From assembly GCA_942493075.1 (NCBI GenBank), contig OW818681.1, forward strand, positions 5,332,001 to 5,396,000: a stretch of 64,000 nucleotides of DNA. Reading direction: 5' to 3'. The translations under genes and the position numbers were made by a program. Shown piece by piece: positions 34,937 through 42,414 of the stretch. Numbering within the stretch: the first letter of the stretch is position 1; every line of letters begins with the position of its first letter. The stretch is from JBBQYD01 sp942493075 (GTDB lineage Bacteria > Verrucomicrobiota > Verrucomicrobiia > Limisphaerales > UBA8199). The notes under the pieces are model-generated. The model saw only the letters and a list, made by a program, of their open reading frames with translations, did no database searches and had not been told where the DNA came from.

Positions 34937-36673
34937 TCATGGGCGCGTGCGAAAGCTAAGGATGTGAGGCTCCAAAGCCACACCGGCCGCGCTCTGGAAG
35001 TTATTGTGAAACTCGCTGTTCAGTCCAATCGTGTATTCCCAGTTGGGCGCTAACTCGACAGGCATCACGCAGGTCTTCTTGTCTTCTGTCCAGTAAACCT
35101 GCTTCCCCTCGGGCCTCTTCGGAAAACCAGGGCCGCCACCGGTCCAGGAAAAGCCTCCACCCATTGGCACATTGAAGGTGATGGTGATCTGGGTGAGACC
35201 GGGATCGACATCTGTCGCCCCGTGTAATGGATTCACGGCTACAATTGTGGGTTTCACTGTTTTGAGCTTCAACTCCTCGCTCGCCCCTTTGGTTGTGAAG
35301 CAGATCACAATCGGTCTGCTGGGCACTCCTTCCGCACTGCGGAAGTTTTGAAAGCTCTTGGAGTTGACCCCCACCCGATAGTAACTGGCTGGCTCTAGCT
35401 TCACGGGCAGCACGCACGTTCGTTTGTCACGCCAATGCGCTTTTTGACCTTCTGGCGACGGGGGAAACTCGGGTCCGCCACCGGTCCAGGAAAAGCCGCC
35501 CTGCATATCACGATCAAATGTGAGCACAATCTCCTTGGTGGATGGATCCACCTCGGTCTCGCCAATTTGCGGCGAAATGGATACCACTTCTGGCGGCCCT
35601 GCTGGAGTGGCTCTGCTTTCGGCGGAAGCCGGGCCACCGTTGGTTTGTGCATCGGTAAGCGTCACGAGGGCGAGCGCGGCGAATACACCGGCTGCCACAG
35701 CGGGCCACCGGTTGGATTTCTTAAACGTTGCGATCATACTGATTCTCCTTCTCATTTGGTTCTGGGTTTCGAGTATGCCGACGAGGCTGGGAGCGGCAGC
35801 CGAGTGACTGAAGTGTTCCAAAAGCTTAATAATCGTCTGTCCGTAGGACTTGTTTTCCGCTTCACGCGTGCGGGACAAAGCCAGGGCATCACAGGCCAGT
35901 TCACGATCCGCGCGCATCTGGTTGACAGCCAGCCAGACCAGCGGGTTGAACCAATGCAGGATCAGTGAAGCGGTGGCGACCCAGTTCATCGCAATATCGC
36001 CGCGCTTGATGTGGCCTAACTCGTGCAGAAACACGTAACGCAACTCGGCCAGCGTGAACTGCTGCAGAAGCCCGGGCGGAACCAGCAGGCGCGGCCGTAG
36101 AAAACCGAATAGTGACGGGCTGGCAACTGCCGGAGTTTCCACGAGCAGTAACGGAGTGGTTACACCCATCTCCTGCTTGCAGTCTTCCAACAGGTTTAAC
36201 ACCGCTGTATCAGTAACCGGCCGGCGGCCTTTGACTCGGCGGGCAAGCTGGTATGTCTTTAGCACCAGGTAAACTGGCAACGCCAGTGCCCCAGCAAGCC
36301 ATGTCAGAAAAGTAAGACGCACGAATGACCAACCGGCCTCGGTGGGCGCTGGCGAGTTCGTCTCTTCATCCGTAGAGCCCTCCATAGGCGACTCAGCAAC
36401 GGCATCCGCGATGGCAATCTCCGAAGCCATGCTTGTCGGGGCTTCTCTGTGGAAGGATACCCAATTGAAGATGCTCACCTGGCTCTCAAGCGTGGACGGT
36501 AGCGCCAGTCGCAGGACCACCAAGAACCAAAGGGCGTGACGCCACCGAGGATTGAGATGCCGCTTGAGCACCCACTGCGCCACAAGCACCATTAGAATTA
36601 CGATGGATGCCTGCCACGTAGCCCTCCAGAGCCACTGGAAGAACCCCTCTGCCCCAATCAACAGAGTTTCCAT
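34937..36673 (-). CDS. M56 (BlaR1/MecR1-type) membrane metallopeptidase with Ig-like ectodomains
   Basis: The 578-residue protein has three or more N-terminal helices (about 20-37, 44-60, 115-138), the zinc site HELGH at 217-221 with a downstream RELACD (E258) as third ligand, and a further helix at about 323-340. Instead of the penicillin-binding sensor of BlaR1, two Ig-like domains follow (about 361-460 and 467-578) with SWTGGGPEFPPSPEG and SWTGGGPGFPKRPEG. In the bla/mec systems a signal at the ectodomain activates the peptidase, which leads to loss of the BlaI repressor. The gene starts 8 bases after blaI, so the pair is an operon. The signal sensed by Ig-like domains is unknown, and resistance to beta-lactams should not be assumed. 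Confidence 0.85.
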   Translation of the reverse strand: METLLIGAEGFFQWLWRATWQASIVILMVLVAQWVLKRHLNPRWRHALWFLVVLRLALPSTLESQVSIFNWVSFHREAPTSMASEIAIADAVAESPMEGSTDEETNSPAPTEAGWSFVRLTFLTWLAGALALPVYLVLKTYQLARRVKGRRPVTDTAVLNLLEDCKQEMGVTTPLLLVETPAVASPSLFGFLRPRLLVPPGLLQQFTLAELRYVFLHELGHIKRGDIAMNWVATASLILHWFNPLVWLAVNQMRADRELACDALALSRTREAENKSYGQTIIKLLEHFSHSAAAPSLVGILETQNQMRRRISMIATFKKSNRWPAVAAGVFAALALVTLTDAQTNGGPASAESRATPAGPPEVVSISPQIGETEVDPSTKEIVLTFDRDMQGGFSWTGGGPEFPPSPEGQKAHWRDKRTCVLPVKLEPASYYRVGVNSKSFQNFRSAEGVPSRPIVICFTTKGASEELKLKTVKPTIVAVNPLHGATDVDPGLTQITITFNVPMGGGFSWTGGGPGFPKRPEGKQVYWTEDKKTCVMPVELAPNWEYTIGLNSEFHNNFQSAAGVALEPHILSFRTRP

Positions 36674-36681
36674 ATCGTTCC

Positions 36682-37056
36682 TTATTCGAGCAGTTTCTTC
36701 AGGTCACGGATATCTTCTCGCGACAGCTTCTTCTGTTCGACAAAGTGCGCGAGCATCGGTTTAAGAGAGCCGCCGAAGACACGTCCCAGAAAACTCTCGC
36801 TCGCGGCATCGACGCACTCGCGCTCGGTCACAAGCGGCCTGTACATGTAGCTGCGCCCTTCTTTGGAGTATCCCAGGGCGCCCTTGCTAACCAACCGGTT
36901 TAGGAACGTCTTGATCGTCTTGGCGTGCCAGGTTGAATCCTCTTCTTGAAGCGCATCGATAATCTCGTTAGCCGAACGGGGCGCCTGGGCCCATACGATG
37001 CGCATCACCTCCCACTCGGATTCGGAGATTTTCGGGGACTGTTTGGCGTTGCTCAT
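36682..37056 (-). CDS. blaI: BlaI/MecI-family transcriptional repressor
   Basis: The 124-residue protein is a full-length BlaI-type winged-helix repressor: ISESEWEVMRIVWAQAPRSA at the N-terminus, then the recognition region TWHAKTIKTFLNRLVSKGAL and wing GRSYMYRPLV, and a C-terminal dimerisation helix set (SREDIRDLKKLL). It binds DNA as a dimer and is inactivated by a partner M56 protease, here encoded next to it. Two TACA-type dyads lie immediately upstream (37058-37097), so autoregulation of the three-gene operon is very likely. Confidence 0.93.
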   Translation of the reverse strand: MSNAKQSPKISESEWEVMRIVWAQAPRSANEIIDALQEEDSTWHAKTIKTFLNRLVSKGALGYSKEGRSYMYRPLVTERECVDAASESFLGRVFGGSLKPMLAHFVEQKKLSREDIRDLKKLLE

Positions 37057-37057
37057 A

Positions 37058-37097
37058 GATTACAGGTGTAAACTATGGTGAGATTACTCCTGTAATC
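37058..37097. promoter_or_regulatory. Twin BlaI-type operators
   Basis: GATTACAGGTGTAA (37058-37071) and TTACTCCTGTAATC (37084-37097) are inverted copies of each other with one mismatch. The first contains TACA-GG-TGTA, the core dyad of BlaI/MecI operators, and the second a near copy, TACT-CC-TGTA. Their centres are 26 bases apart, just before the blaI start codon. Confidence 0.72.
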
Positions 37098-37247
37098 TTT
37101 AGCTGTCAAGGGGGCAACTTAAAGATAATTGCACTTGGTTTTGGAGCACGACGAATCACCTCCCTCGGACAAAGAGCCAGTCAGAGCCGAAATGATTCCG
37201 CTTTTTCCCCCTACCCGTTTAGCGCGCTGCTTGCGTCTTCACTAGCC

Positions 37248-37481
37248 TTAATGGCGGTGAGGTCCGCCACCGCAGCAACCGCCGCAGGACCCTGCCCCGC
37301 CTTCGCAAGGCGGTGCGCTGGCTGCATTAGCTCCAGCAACTGAGGACGCGAACACAGAGAACTTCTTTGAAATCTTCGCCGATCCACAGTGCGGACACTT
37401 GGTCCCCTTCCAGTCCAGGGACCGCACCAGGATCTCGCTGTCCTTTTCGCACTTGTCACAATGAAACTCGTAAATCGGCAT
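37248..37481 (-). CDS. FmdB-family zinc-ribbon protein
   Basis: The 77-residue protein opens with MPIYEFHCDKCEKDSEILV, the typical FmdB putative regulatory protein start. Two CxxC knuckles (C8/C11 and C29/C32) should bind one zinc ion. The tail is unusual: it ends in a Cys/Gly/His-rich segment, GAGSCGGCCGGGPHRH, which may bind another metal. The family's function is not well established; the original member was linked to regulation of an amidase/formamidase operon. It has no operon partner here. Confidence 0.85.
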   Translation of the reverse strand: MPIYEFHCDKCEKDSEILVRSLDWKGTKCPHCGSAKISKKFSVFASSVAGANAASAPPCEGGAGSCGGCCGGGPHRH

Positions 37482-37682
37482 GGAATAATATTAGTGGCCG
37501 CCGTTGAAATCTCAAGCTTGGCCAGGAGGAACGGCGAGTCTGACTGGAAGCACTTGCACGCATTACCTCCCAGTCGGTGTCCGAAATGTGAGGATTAGTT
37601 TTTGCCTTGGTTACCTGCAATTAGTCGTGCAAGTGTTTTTTGGAGTTGCCCGTCATTCCCGGGTAGCGTACCAATCGGTTCC

Positions 37683-38963
37683 ATGCATAAGCTCTGGTCA
37701 CGCCGCCGTTTCCTACGTGTATCCTCGGTTGCCGCTGTTTCAACCCCCGTCCTGCTTGGCTCAGTGCGAGCGATCGGGCAGACGCCTCCCAACAGCCGCA
37801 TCCAAATCGGTTTCATCGGCACTGGCAAACAAGGCGGTTACCTGCTGCATAATTTTCTAAACCAGCCAGGAACACAGGTCGTGGCTGTATGCGATGTGGA
37901 TACCAAGCGCCGGGAGCATAGCCGCAAAACCGTTGAGGACCATTACAGCGCCAAGATGGACAAGACGTTCAAAGGTTGCACCGAGCACCGCGATTTTCAG
38001 GAATTGCTCGCACGCAAGGAGATTGACGCGGTGGTCATTGCGAGCCCCGACCATTGGCACGCGTTCCATGCCGTGGCGGCCTGCAACGCCGGCAAAGATG
38101 TCTATTGCGAAAAGCCGCTATCGCTCACGATCCACGAGGCACGCGCGATGGTGACTGCTGCGCGCAAAAACAAGCGGGTGTTTCAGACCGGCTCAATGCA
38201 ACGTTCATCGAGCGAGTTCCGCAAGGCCTGCGAATTGGTGCGCAATGGACGCCTCGGAAAGATTTCCAAAGTGATCGTCGATGTAGGAGCACCTTCGGTC
38301 CCGTGCAACTTGCCGGAAGAACCCATGGAGCCAGGTTTGGATTGGGATACCTGGCTGGGGCCGGCACCTTTGCGCCCGTATAATTCCGTTCTCAGCCCGC
38401 GTGGCGTGCATGATCACTTCCCGGACTGGCGTAACTACCGCGAATACTCCGGAGGTATGATGACCGACTGGGGTGCGCACCATTTTGACATCGCTCAATG
38501 GGGGTTGGGCATGGACCACAGTGGTCCGGTGGAAATCATTCCTCCGGAAGATCCGAAGGCAACAAAGGGCCTGCGGTATCTTTATGCGAACGGCATAGAG
38601 ATGGAGCATGGAACCAGCGGTGGCGTGCTGTTCATCGGCAGCGAAGGCAAGATCCTGGTAAACCGCGGTAAGTTCGAAGCCACCCCGGCCAGCCTCGGCG
38701 AAGAGCCATTGGGCGAGAAAGACATTCGGCTCTACAAGAGCCAAAATCATTGTTCCGATTTCCTGGCGTGCATGAAGACACGCCAGCAACCGATCTGCGA
38801 TGTGGAAATTGGCTGCCGGTCAGTCACTGTTTGTCACCTGGGCAACCTGGCTTATTGGAACCATCGTCGGCTAAAATGGGATCCGGAAAAGGAGCGATTT
38901 GTTGGCGATGATGAAGCGAATCAGTGGCTCGACCGTCCCAAACGCGGCAAGTGGCAGGTGTAA
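37683..38963 (+). CDS. Gfo/Idh/MocA-family oxidoreductase with Tat signal
   Basis: The protein has 426 residues from the ATG at 37683, which gives a clear twin-arginine signal (SRRRFLRVSSVAAVS, residues 6-20). Then come the Rossmann IQIGFIGTGKQGG, the VVIASPDHWHA loop and the family EKP motif in DVYCEKPLSLTIHEARAMV. A later segment, GGMMTDWGAHHFDIAQWGLG, carries the acid-base histidine region. Enzymes of this family use a tightly bound NAD(P) to oxidise sugars or inositol; Tat export in folded form with cofactor is common in Verrucomicrobia and Planctomycetes. Substrate unknown. It lies alone, just before the REP-associated transposase. Confidence 0.9.
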   Translation: MHKLWSRRRFLRVSSVAAVSTPVLLGSVRAIGQTPPNSRIQIGFIGTGKQGGYLLHNFLNQPGTQVVAVCDVDTKRREHSRKTVEDHYSAKMDKTFKGCTEHRDFQELLARKEIDAVVIASPDHWHAFHAVAACNAGKDVYCEKPLSLTIHEARAMVTAARKNKRVFQTGSMQRSSSEFRKACELVRNGRLGKISKVIVDVGAPSVPCNLPEEPMEPGLDWDTWLGPAPLRPYNSVLSPRGVHDHFPDWRNYREYSGGMMTDWGAHHFDIAQWGLGMDHSGPVEIIPPEDPKATKGLRYLYANGIEMEHGTSGGVLFIGSEGKILVNRGKFEATPASLGEEPLGEKDIRLYKSQNHCSDFLACMKTRQQPICDVEIGCRSVTVCHLGNLAYWNHRRLKWDPEKERFVGDDEANQWLDRPKRGKWQV

Positions 38964-39024
38964 AGCCCGCTCTGGGTAGACTGTGCGGAGGCCGAACTGT
39001 GCGCTTATGCGCTTGATCCAGCAC

Positions 39025-39054
39025 TTGACATAATTTTCGTTGCCATGTTCTATA
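39025..39054 (+). promoter_or_regulatory. Candidate promoter of the REP-associated transposase
   Basis: TTGACA at 39025-39030 is a perfect -35 box. An 18-base spacer leads to TCTATA (39049-39054), a fair -10 box. Transcription would begin only a few bases before or at the ATG at 39061, leaving little or no leader. Confidence 0.4.
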
Positions 39055-39060
39055 GGTCCT

Positions 39061-40071
39061 ATGGCCCGCAAACTCCGCGTTCAATACCCGGGGGCGATTT
39101 ACCACGCCATGAATCGGGGGGACCGTCGCGAACCCATATTCCGCGACGATCGTGATCGGCAAACATTCCTTCTCACCTTGGAGGAAGCCTGCGAGAAGAC
39201 CGAATGGCAGATTCACGCCTGGTGTTTGATGCTCAATCATTTTCACCTCGTCATAGAGACCCCACGGCCCAACCTGGTTGATGGCATGCGCTGGTTCCTG
39301 GGTGTTTACAGCAGGCGTTTCAATCTCCGACTTAAAGAAGTCGGACACGTTTTTAGCGGGAGATACAAAGCGCTCCTCGTAGATGGCAGCGAAAGTGGGT
39401 ATCTCAAAACTGTATGCGATTACGTGCATCTCAACCCGGTTCGCGCCAACCTTGTTGCCGACGAAGATCGAATCGCACAGTACTACTGGAGCAGCTTTCG
39501 CTCTTACCTGGAGGAACCGAGTTCTCGGCCTCCATGGCTTCGCACGGACAGGTTGCTTGGTGAGTGGGGAATTCCAAATGATAGTCCGGCAGGTCGAAGA
39601 GAGTTTTGCGCTCGAATGGAAGGACGTCGGCGGGCGGAGTTAGAACCGGGTTACGACCCGTATGGAAAGGAATGGTGCGTCGGCAGTGAAACCTTCCGGC
39701 AAGAACTCTTGCGACAGGTTGAGATTGCGGCAACCCCGAGGCATCGCGGTCCAGAGATTTTTGAAACTGGAGTTGCCAAGGCGGAAAGAATTCTGCGAGA
39801 AGAGCTTGAAGCAAGACATTGGAGCTACGACAACTTGCAGACATTGCGCAAGGGAGATCCGGAGAAAGTCCGAATCGCCTATCGTCTCCGCAGGGAGACA
39901 ACCATGACATTGTCGTGGATAAGTGAACACCTTCGAATGGGATCAACGGGTTACGTAGATTGCCTTCTGTACAAGTATAGGAAAGCCCAAGCTCAGTTTG
40001 ATCAGCATGAATCCCTCCCCGCTTCAGAACCTTCGTCTGAGGACGGCAAGAGCAAGTCAGAGATGTTCTAA
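39061..40071 (+). CDS. REP-associated tyrosine transposase (RAYT), intact
   Basis: The protein has 336 residues from the ATG at 39061. It starts MARKLRVQYPGAIYHAMNRG, the standard RAYT opening. The HUH motif is NHFHLVIE with H60 and H62, and the candidate catalytic tyrosine is Y121 in CDYVHLNPVRAN (Y114 is an alternative). Residues 180-336 are a C-terminal extension ending in a helix-turn-helix-like segment (MTLSWISEHLRMGSTGYVD). RAYTs nick single-stranded DNA at REP palindromes. A 29-bp perfect palindrome starts 60 bases past the stop, a plausible substrate. No frameshift or lost residue is seen, so it may be active. Confidence 0.9.
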   Translation: MARKLRVQYPGAIYHAMNRGDRREPIFRDDRDRQTFLLTLEEACEKTEWQIHAWCLMLNHFHLVIETPRPNLVDGMRWFLGVYSRRFNLRLKEVGHVFSGRYKALLVDGSESGYLKTVCDYVHLNPVRANLVADEDRIAQYYWSSFRSYLEEPSSRPPWLRTDRLLGEWGIPNDSPAGRREFCARMEGRRRAELEPGYDPYGKEWCVGSETFRQELLRQVEIAATPRHRGPEIFETGVAKAERILREELEARHWSYDNLQTLRKGDPEKVRIAYRLRRETTMTLSWISEHLRMGSTGYVDCLLYKYRKAQAQFDQHESLPASEPSSEDGKSKSEMF

Positions 40072-40131
40072 AAACCTTGCGCATAAAAACTTAGAGAGCT
40101 TTTAAACCCAACAACCGCCTTCGGACGCGGG

Positions 40132-40193
40132 AAAAGTAAAAATAATGGGTTCTGACCCCACGGCTGGGGTCAGAACCCATTATTTTTACTTTT
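40132..40193. repeat. 29-bp perfect palindrome downstream of the RAYT
   Basis: The arms 40132-40160 and 40165-40193 are perfect reverse complements over 29 bases with a 4-base loop (CGGC). The core TGGGTTCTGACCCC is the kind of sequence found beside REP-associated transposases. The right arm ends in a T-rich run, so it may also terminate transcription of the transposase and, from the other side, of the methyltransferase gene. Confidence 0.8.
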
Positions 40194-40243
40194 CTTAGAA
40201 TATGCCTTTGCCAGACTACGCAAGCAGCTCGGGAATGAGACGG

Positions 40244-41173
40244 CTAATCGCGTTTTTGCAGCACCAGCACGAGGTTGTCGGCAAGGTGAAATGCAGCGAG
40301 CAATTCTTCCCCAAGTCTATAGGCGACACGGGCCGGTCCCAGCCACCTGCTCTGCTTCATGGCATTTGTGCGCTGCAACAGCCCGGCTCGCTCCGCATCG
40401 GGCACCTCACCTAAGGGACGCCGCAAGTCCTGCCAGAGCACCACCGGATTGAAATGCATGGTGCGGACTTCCAACACTTCGAATTCCGGCCCGGCCAAAC
40501 GCACGAGAGGTTCCGCACGGAAATAATTCAAATGCTGGCCGCAAACGTACCGGTATTTTGCTCCCAACAGGCGGTGCGCCAGTGAGCCGGCATTAGGCAC
40601 CAGCACGAAACAATACCCGCCCGGCTCCAACAAGCTCTCCGCACGCCGCAAGAACGCTCCTGGATCAAGCAGATGCTCCAGCACCGCCCACAAAGTGACT
40701 GCGGCGAAGCGTCGGCCAAAATCCGAGGTCAGAAAATCGCCGCCCTCAACGTGTAAACCCTTGCTCCGAGCATGCTCGATAGCCGGTCCGCTGACGTCAG
40801 TGCCGAACAGTTCGTACTCTCCGGGCCAACGCTGACCCACCTGGTACAGAAACGCCCCCGTTGAGCAGCCCACATCCAGCACAGCTCCAGATTGGCAATA
40901 ACGTCTAAACAAGGCCAACTCACGCGTGAAACGCACCGGCGAGAAATCGCTCTGCAGCTTTGCCGAAGAAAGGTAGTAACCCGATCCCTCATTGTCGTAA
41001 TACTGGCCGGTGGCAAAGGCTCTTGGGACGGGGCTGGCGAAAAGCATCTCACATTGCGCGCAGCGGACGAGTCGGCGCTCTCCCTTCTCCATGGCCGGCG
41101 AATTCACGGTGCTACCGCACACCGGACAGCGGCGTACGAGCAGAGCACTGGCATTGTCTTCCGGATCATTCAC
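40244..41173 (-). CDS. SAM-dependent methyltransferase with N-terminal zinc ribbon
   Basis: The 309-residue protein starts with a CPVCG ... CAQC zinc-ribbon (about residues 16-42) and continues with a class I methyltransferase: motif I AVLDVGCSTGAFLYQVG, an acidic strand end at LFGTDVSGPAIEHARSKG, and WAVLEHLLDPGAFLRR. This layout (zinc ribbon plus Methyltransf_23-type domain) is common among enzymes that modify sugars in surface polysaccharide pathways, but it is also found elsewhere. It diverges from the yraN gene. Substrate unknown. Confidence 0.85.
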   Translation of the reverse strand: MNDPEDNASALLVRRCPVCGSTVNSPAMEKGERRLVRCAQCEMLFASPVPRAFATGQYYDNEGSGYYLSSAKLQSDFSPVRFTRELALFRRYCQSGAVLDVGCSTGAFLYQVGQRWPGEYELFGTDVSGPAIEHARSKGLHVEGGDFLTSDFGRRFAAVTLWAVLEHLLDPGAFLRRAESLLEPGGYCFVLVPNAGSLAHRLLGAKYRYVCGQHLNYFRAEPLVRLAGPEFEVLEVRTMHFNPVVLWQDLRRPLGEVPDAERAGLLQRTNAMKQSRWLGPARVAYRLGEELLAAFHLADNLVLVLQKRD

Positions 41174-41286
41174 GGGCAGGGAATCCTAGCTCGGCAAGAC
41201 CGAGGTCGCGAGAAATTCTCGGTTAGTTATTGCAAAGGCCCTGGCGCCTGGCAAGGACGTCTGACGCTACAATGCAAATTACATCC

Positions 41287-41784
41287 ATGGCTTTCTCAAT
41301 TGGGCTGAGCCGAAAAAGAGTTGCCAGCCGCACTGGTTCGGGTTCAATTACCAGGGTGAATCCCCTTCTGCAACTCTGGACACGCCTATTGGGTAGAACA
41401 GGTCCAGAGCATTTGCGCTTCGGTCGGCTGGGAGAACGGGCTGCAAAGAAGTTCCTCCAGCAGCGTGGCCTGAAATTCCTGACGGCAAATTATAGAAGTG
41501 CTCGGGGCGAAATCGACCTCGTTTTCCGCGAAACGGATTGCCTTGTTTTTGTGGAGGTGAAGACCCGTTCATCCGAGGATTGGGAACGCCCGGCCGCAGC
41601 GGTGGATCAGGACAAACGCGAGCACCTCACCAGGTGCGGGCTTGATTACCTGCGATTATTAAAGAACCCACTGGTGAAGGTGCGGTTCGATATCGTGGAG
41701 GTGTTGCTGGAGCGGGGACGCGTGCGCGAGATGCGCCATCTTCCCAATGCTTTCAGCATGCCCAAGCCCTACCGTTACCTCTGA
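41287..41784 (+). CDS. yraN: YraN/UPF0102 family protein
   Basis: The conserved part (FGRLGERAAKKFLQQRGLKF, NYRSARGEIDLVFRE, CLVFVEVKTRSS) is the complete UPF0102 domain, a predicted PD-(D/E)xK nuclease-like fold with the E-ID ... EVK pattern. Its function is not established. From the ATG at 41287 it has 165 residues, longer than the usual 120; a GTG at 41356 would give 142 residues and a more typical N-terminus. Its end overlaps the end of gmhA on the other strand by 10 bases. Confidence 0.85.
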   Translation: MAFSIGLSRKRVASRTGSGSITRVNPLLQLWTRLLGRTGPEHLRFGRLGERAAKKFLQQRGLKFLTANYRSARGEIDLVFRETDCLVFVEVKTRSSEDWERPAAAVDQDKREHLTRCGLDYLRLLKNPLVKVRFDIVEVLLERGRVREMRHLPNAFSMPKPYRYL

Positions 41785-42344
41785 TTGACCAGCGAGTCCT
41801 CGACCATCTCGCACAGCACGTGGAAGAGAAGCTTGTGGGCTTCCTGAATGCGGGCTGTCGTTGGGCCGGGCGCCATGATGTCCAGGGTGGCTTTGCCGCG
41901 GGTGAACGCGCCGTCGCGTCCCAGGAAACAAATGCTCTTAACCCCGTGCTTGCCGGCTTCTTCAATAGCTCGGAGAACATTACGCGACTTACCGCTGGTG
42001 GTAAACGCGATGAGCAGATCACCGGGAGTGCCCAGGCCCCAGACCTGGCGAGCGAAGATCTCCTCAGCCGGGTAATCGTTACAGACTGCTGTTAAATATT
42101 CGCCGTTTGCTGTGAGGGAAATAGCCGGGTAAGGCCGGCGCTCGCCAGTAAAACGACAGAGCCATTCAGTCGCCAAATGGGTGGAATCGGAGGCGCTCCC
42201 ACCATTCCCACAAATCAGGATTTTGTGCCCGCCCAACAGGCACTCGCGCACCATAGTGGCGGCCCGGCTCAGGGGTTCTTCCAAGGCGGATAACGCCTGG
42301 ATTGTAGTTATATTCTCAGCAATGGCTTTCTCCAGCAAAGTCAT
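41775..42344 (-). CDS. gmhA: Phosphoheptose isomerase GmhA-like SIS protein
   Basis: The 189-residue protein is a single SIS domain with the GmhA signature ILICGNGGSASDSTHLATEW, ISLTANGEYLTAVCNDY and LIAFTTSGKSRNVLRAIEEA. GmhA converts sedoheptulose-7-phosphate to D-glycero-D-manno-heptose-7-phosphate, the first step toward ADP-heptose for the LPS core or glycoproteins. The later nucleotidyltransferase step is represented at 57480-58001, far away in this window. It follows glnD by 70 bases on the same strand. A DiaA-like or other SIS role is less likely given length and motif. Confidence 0.85.
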   Translation of the reverse strand: MTLLEKAIAENITTIQALSALEEPLSRAATMVRECLLGGHKILICGNGGSASDSTHLATEWLCRFTGERRPYPAISLTANGEYLTAVCNDYPAEEIFARQVWGLGTPGDLLIAFTTSGKSRNVLRAIEEAGKHGVKSICFLGRDGAFTRGKATLDIMAPGPTTARIQEAHKLLFHVLCEMVEDSLVNQR

Positions 42345-42414
42345 ATGCCTATGTTCGCGTTCTCTTTATCAAAGGACAATGCTAATCCTGCGGCTTGGTT
42401 TGCCTGGTTTCCGG

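Noticed and set aside
34937..36673. Beta-lactam resistance sensor
   Set aside because: The M56 protein has no penicillin-binding domain and no beta-lactamase gene is near, so a resistance role is not supported.
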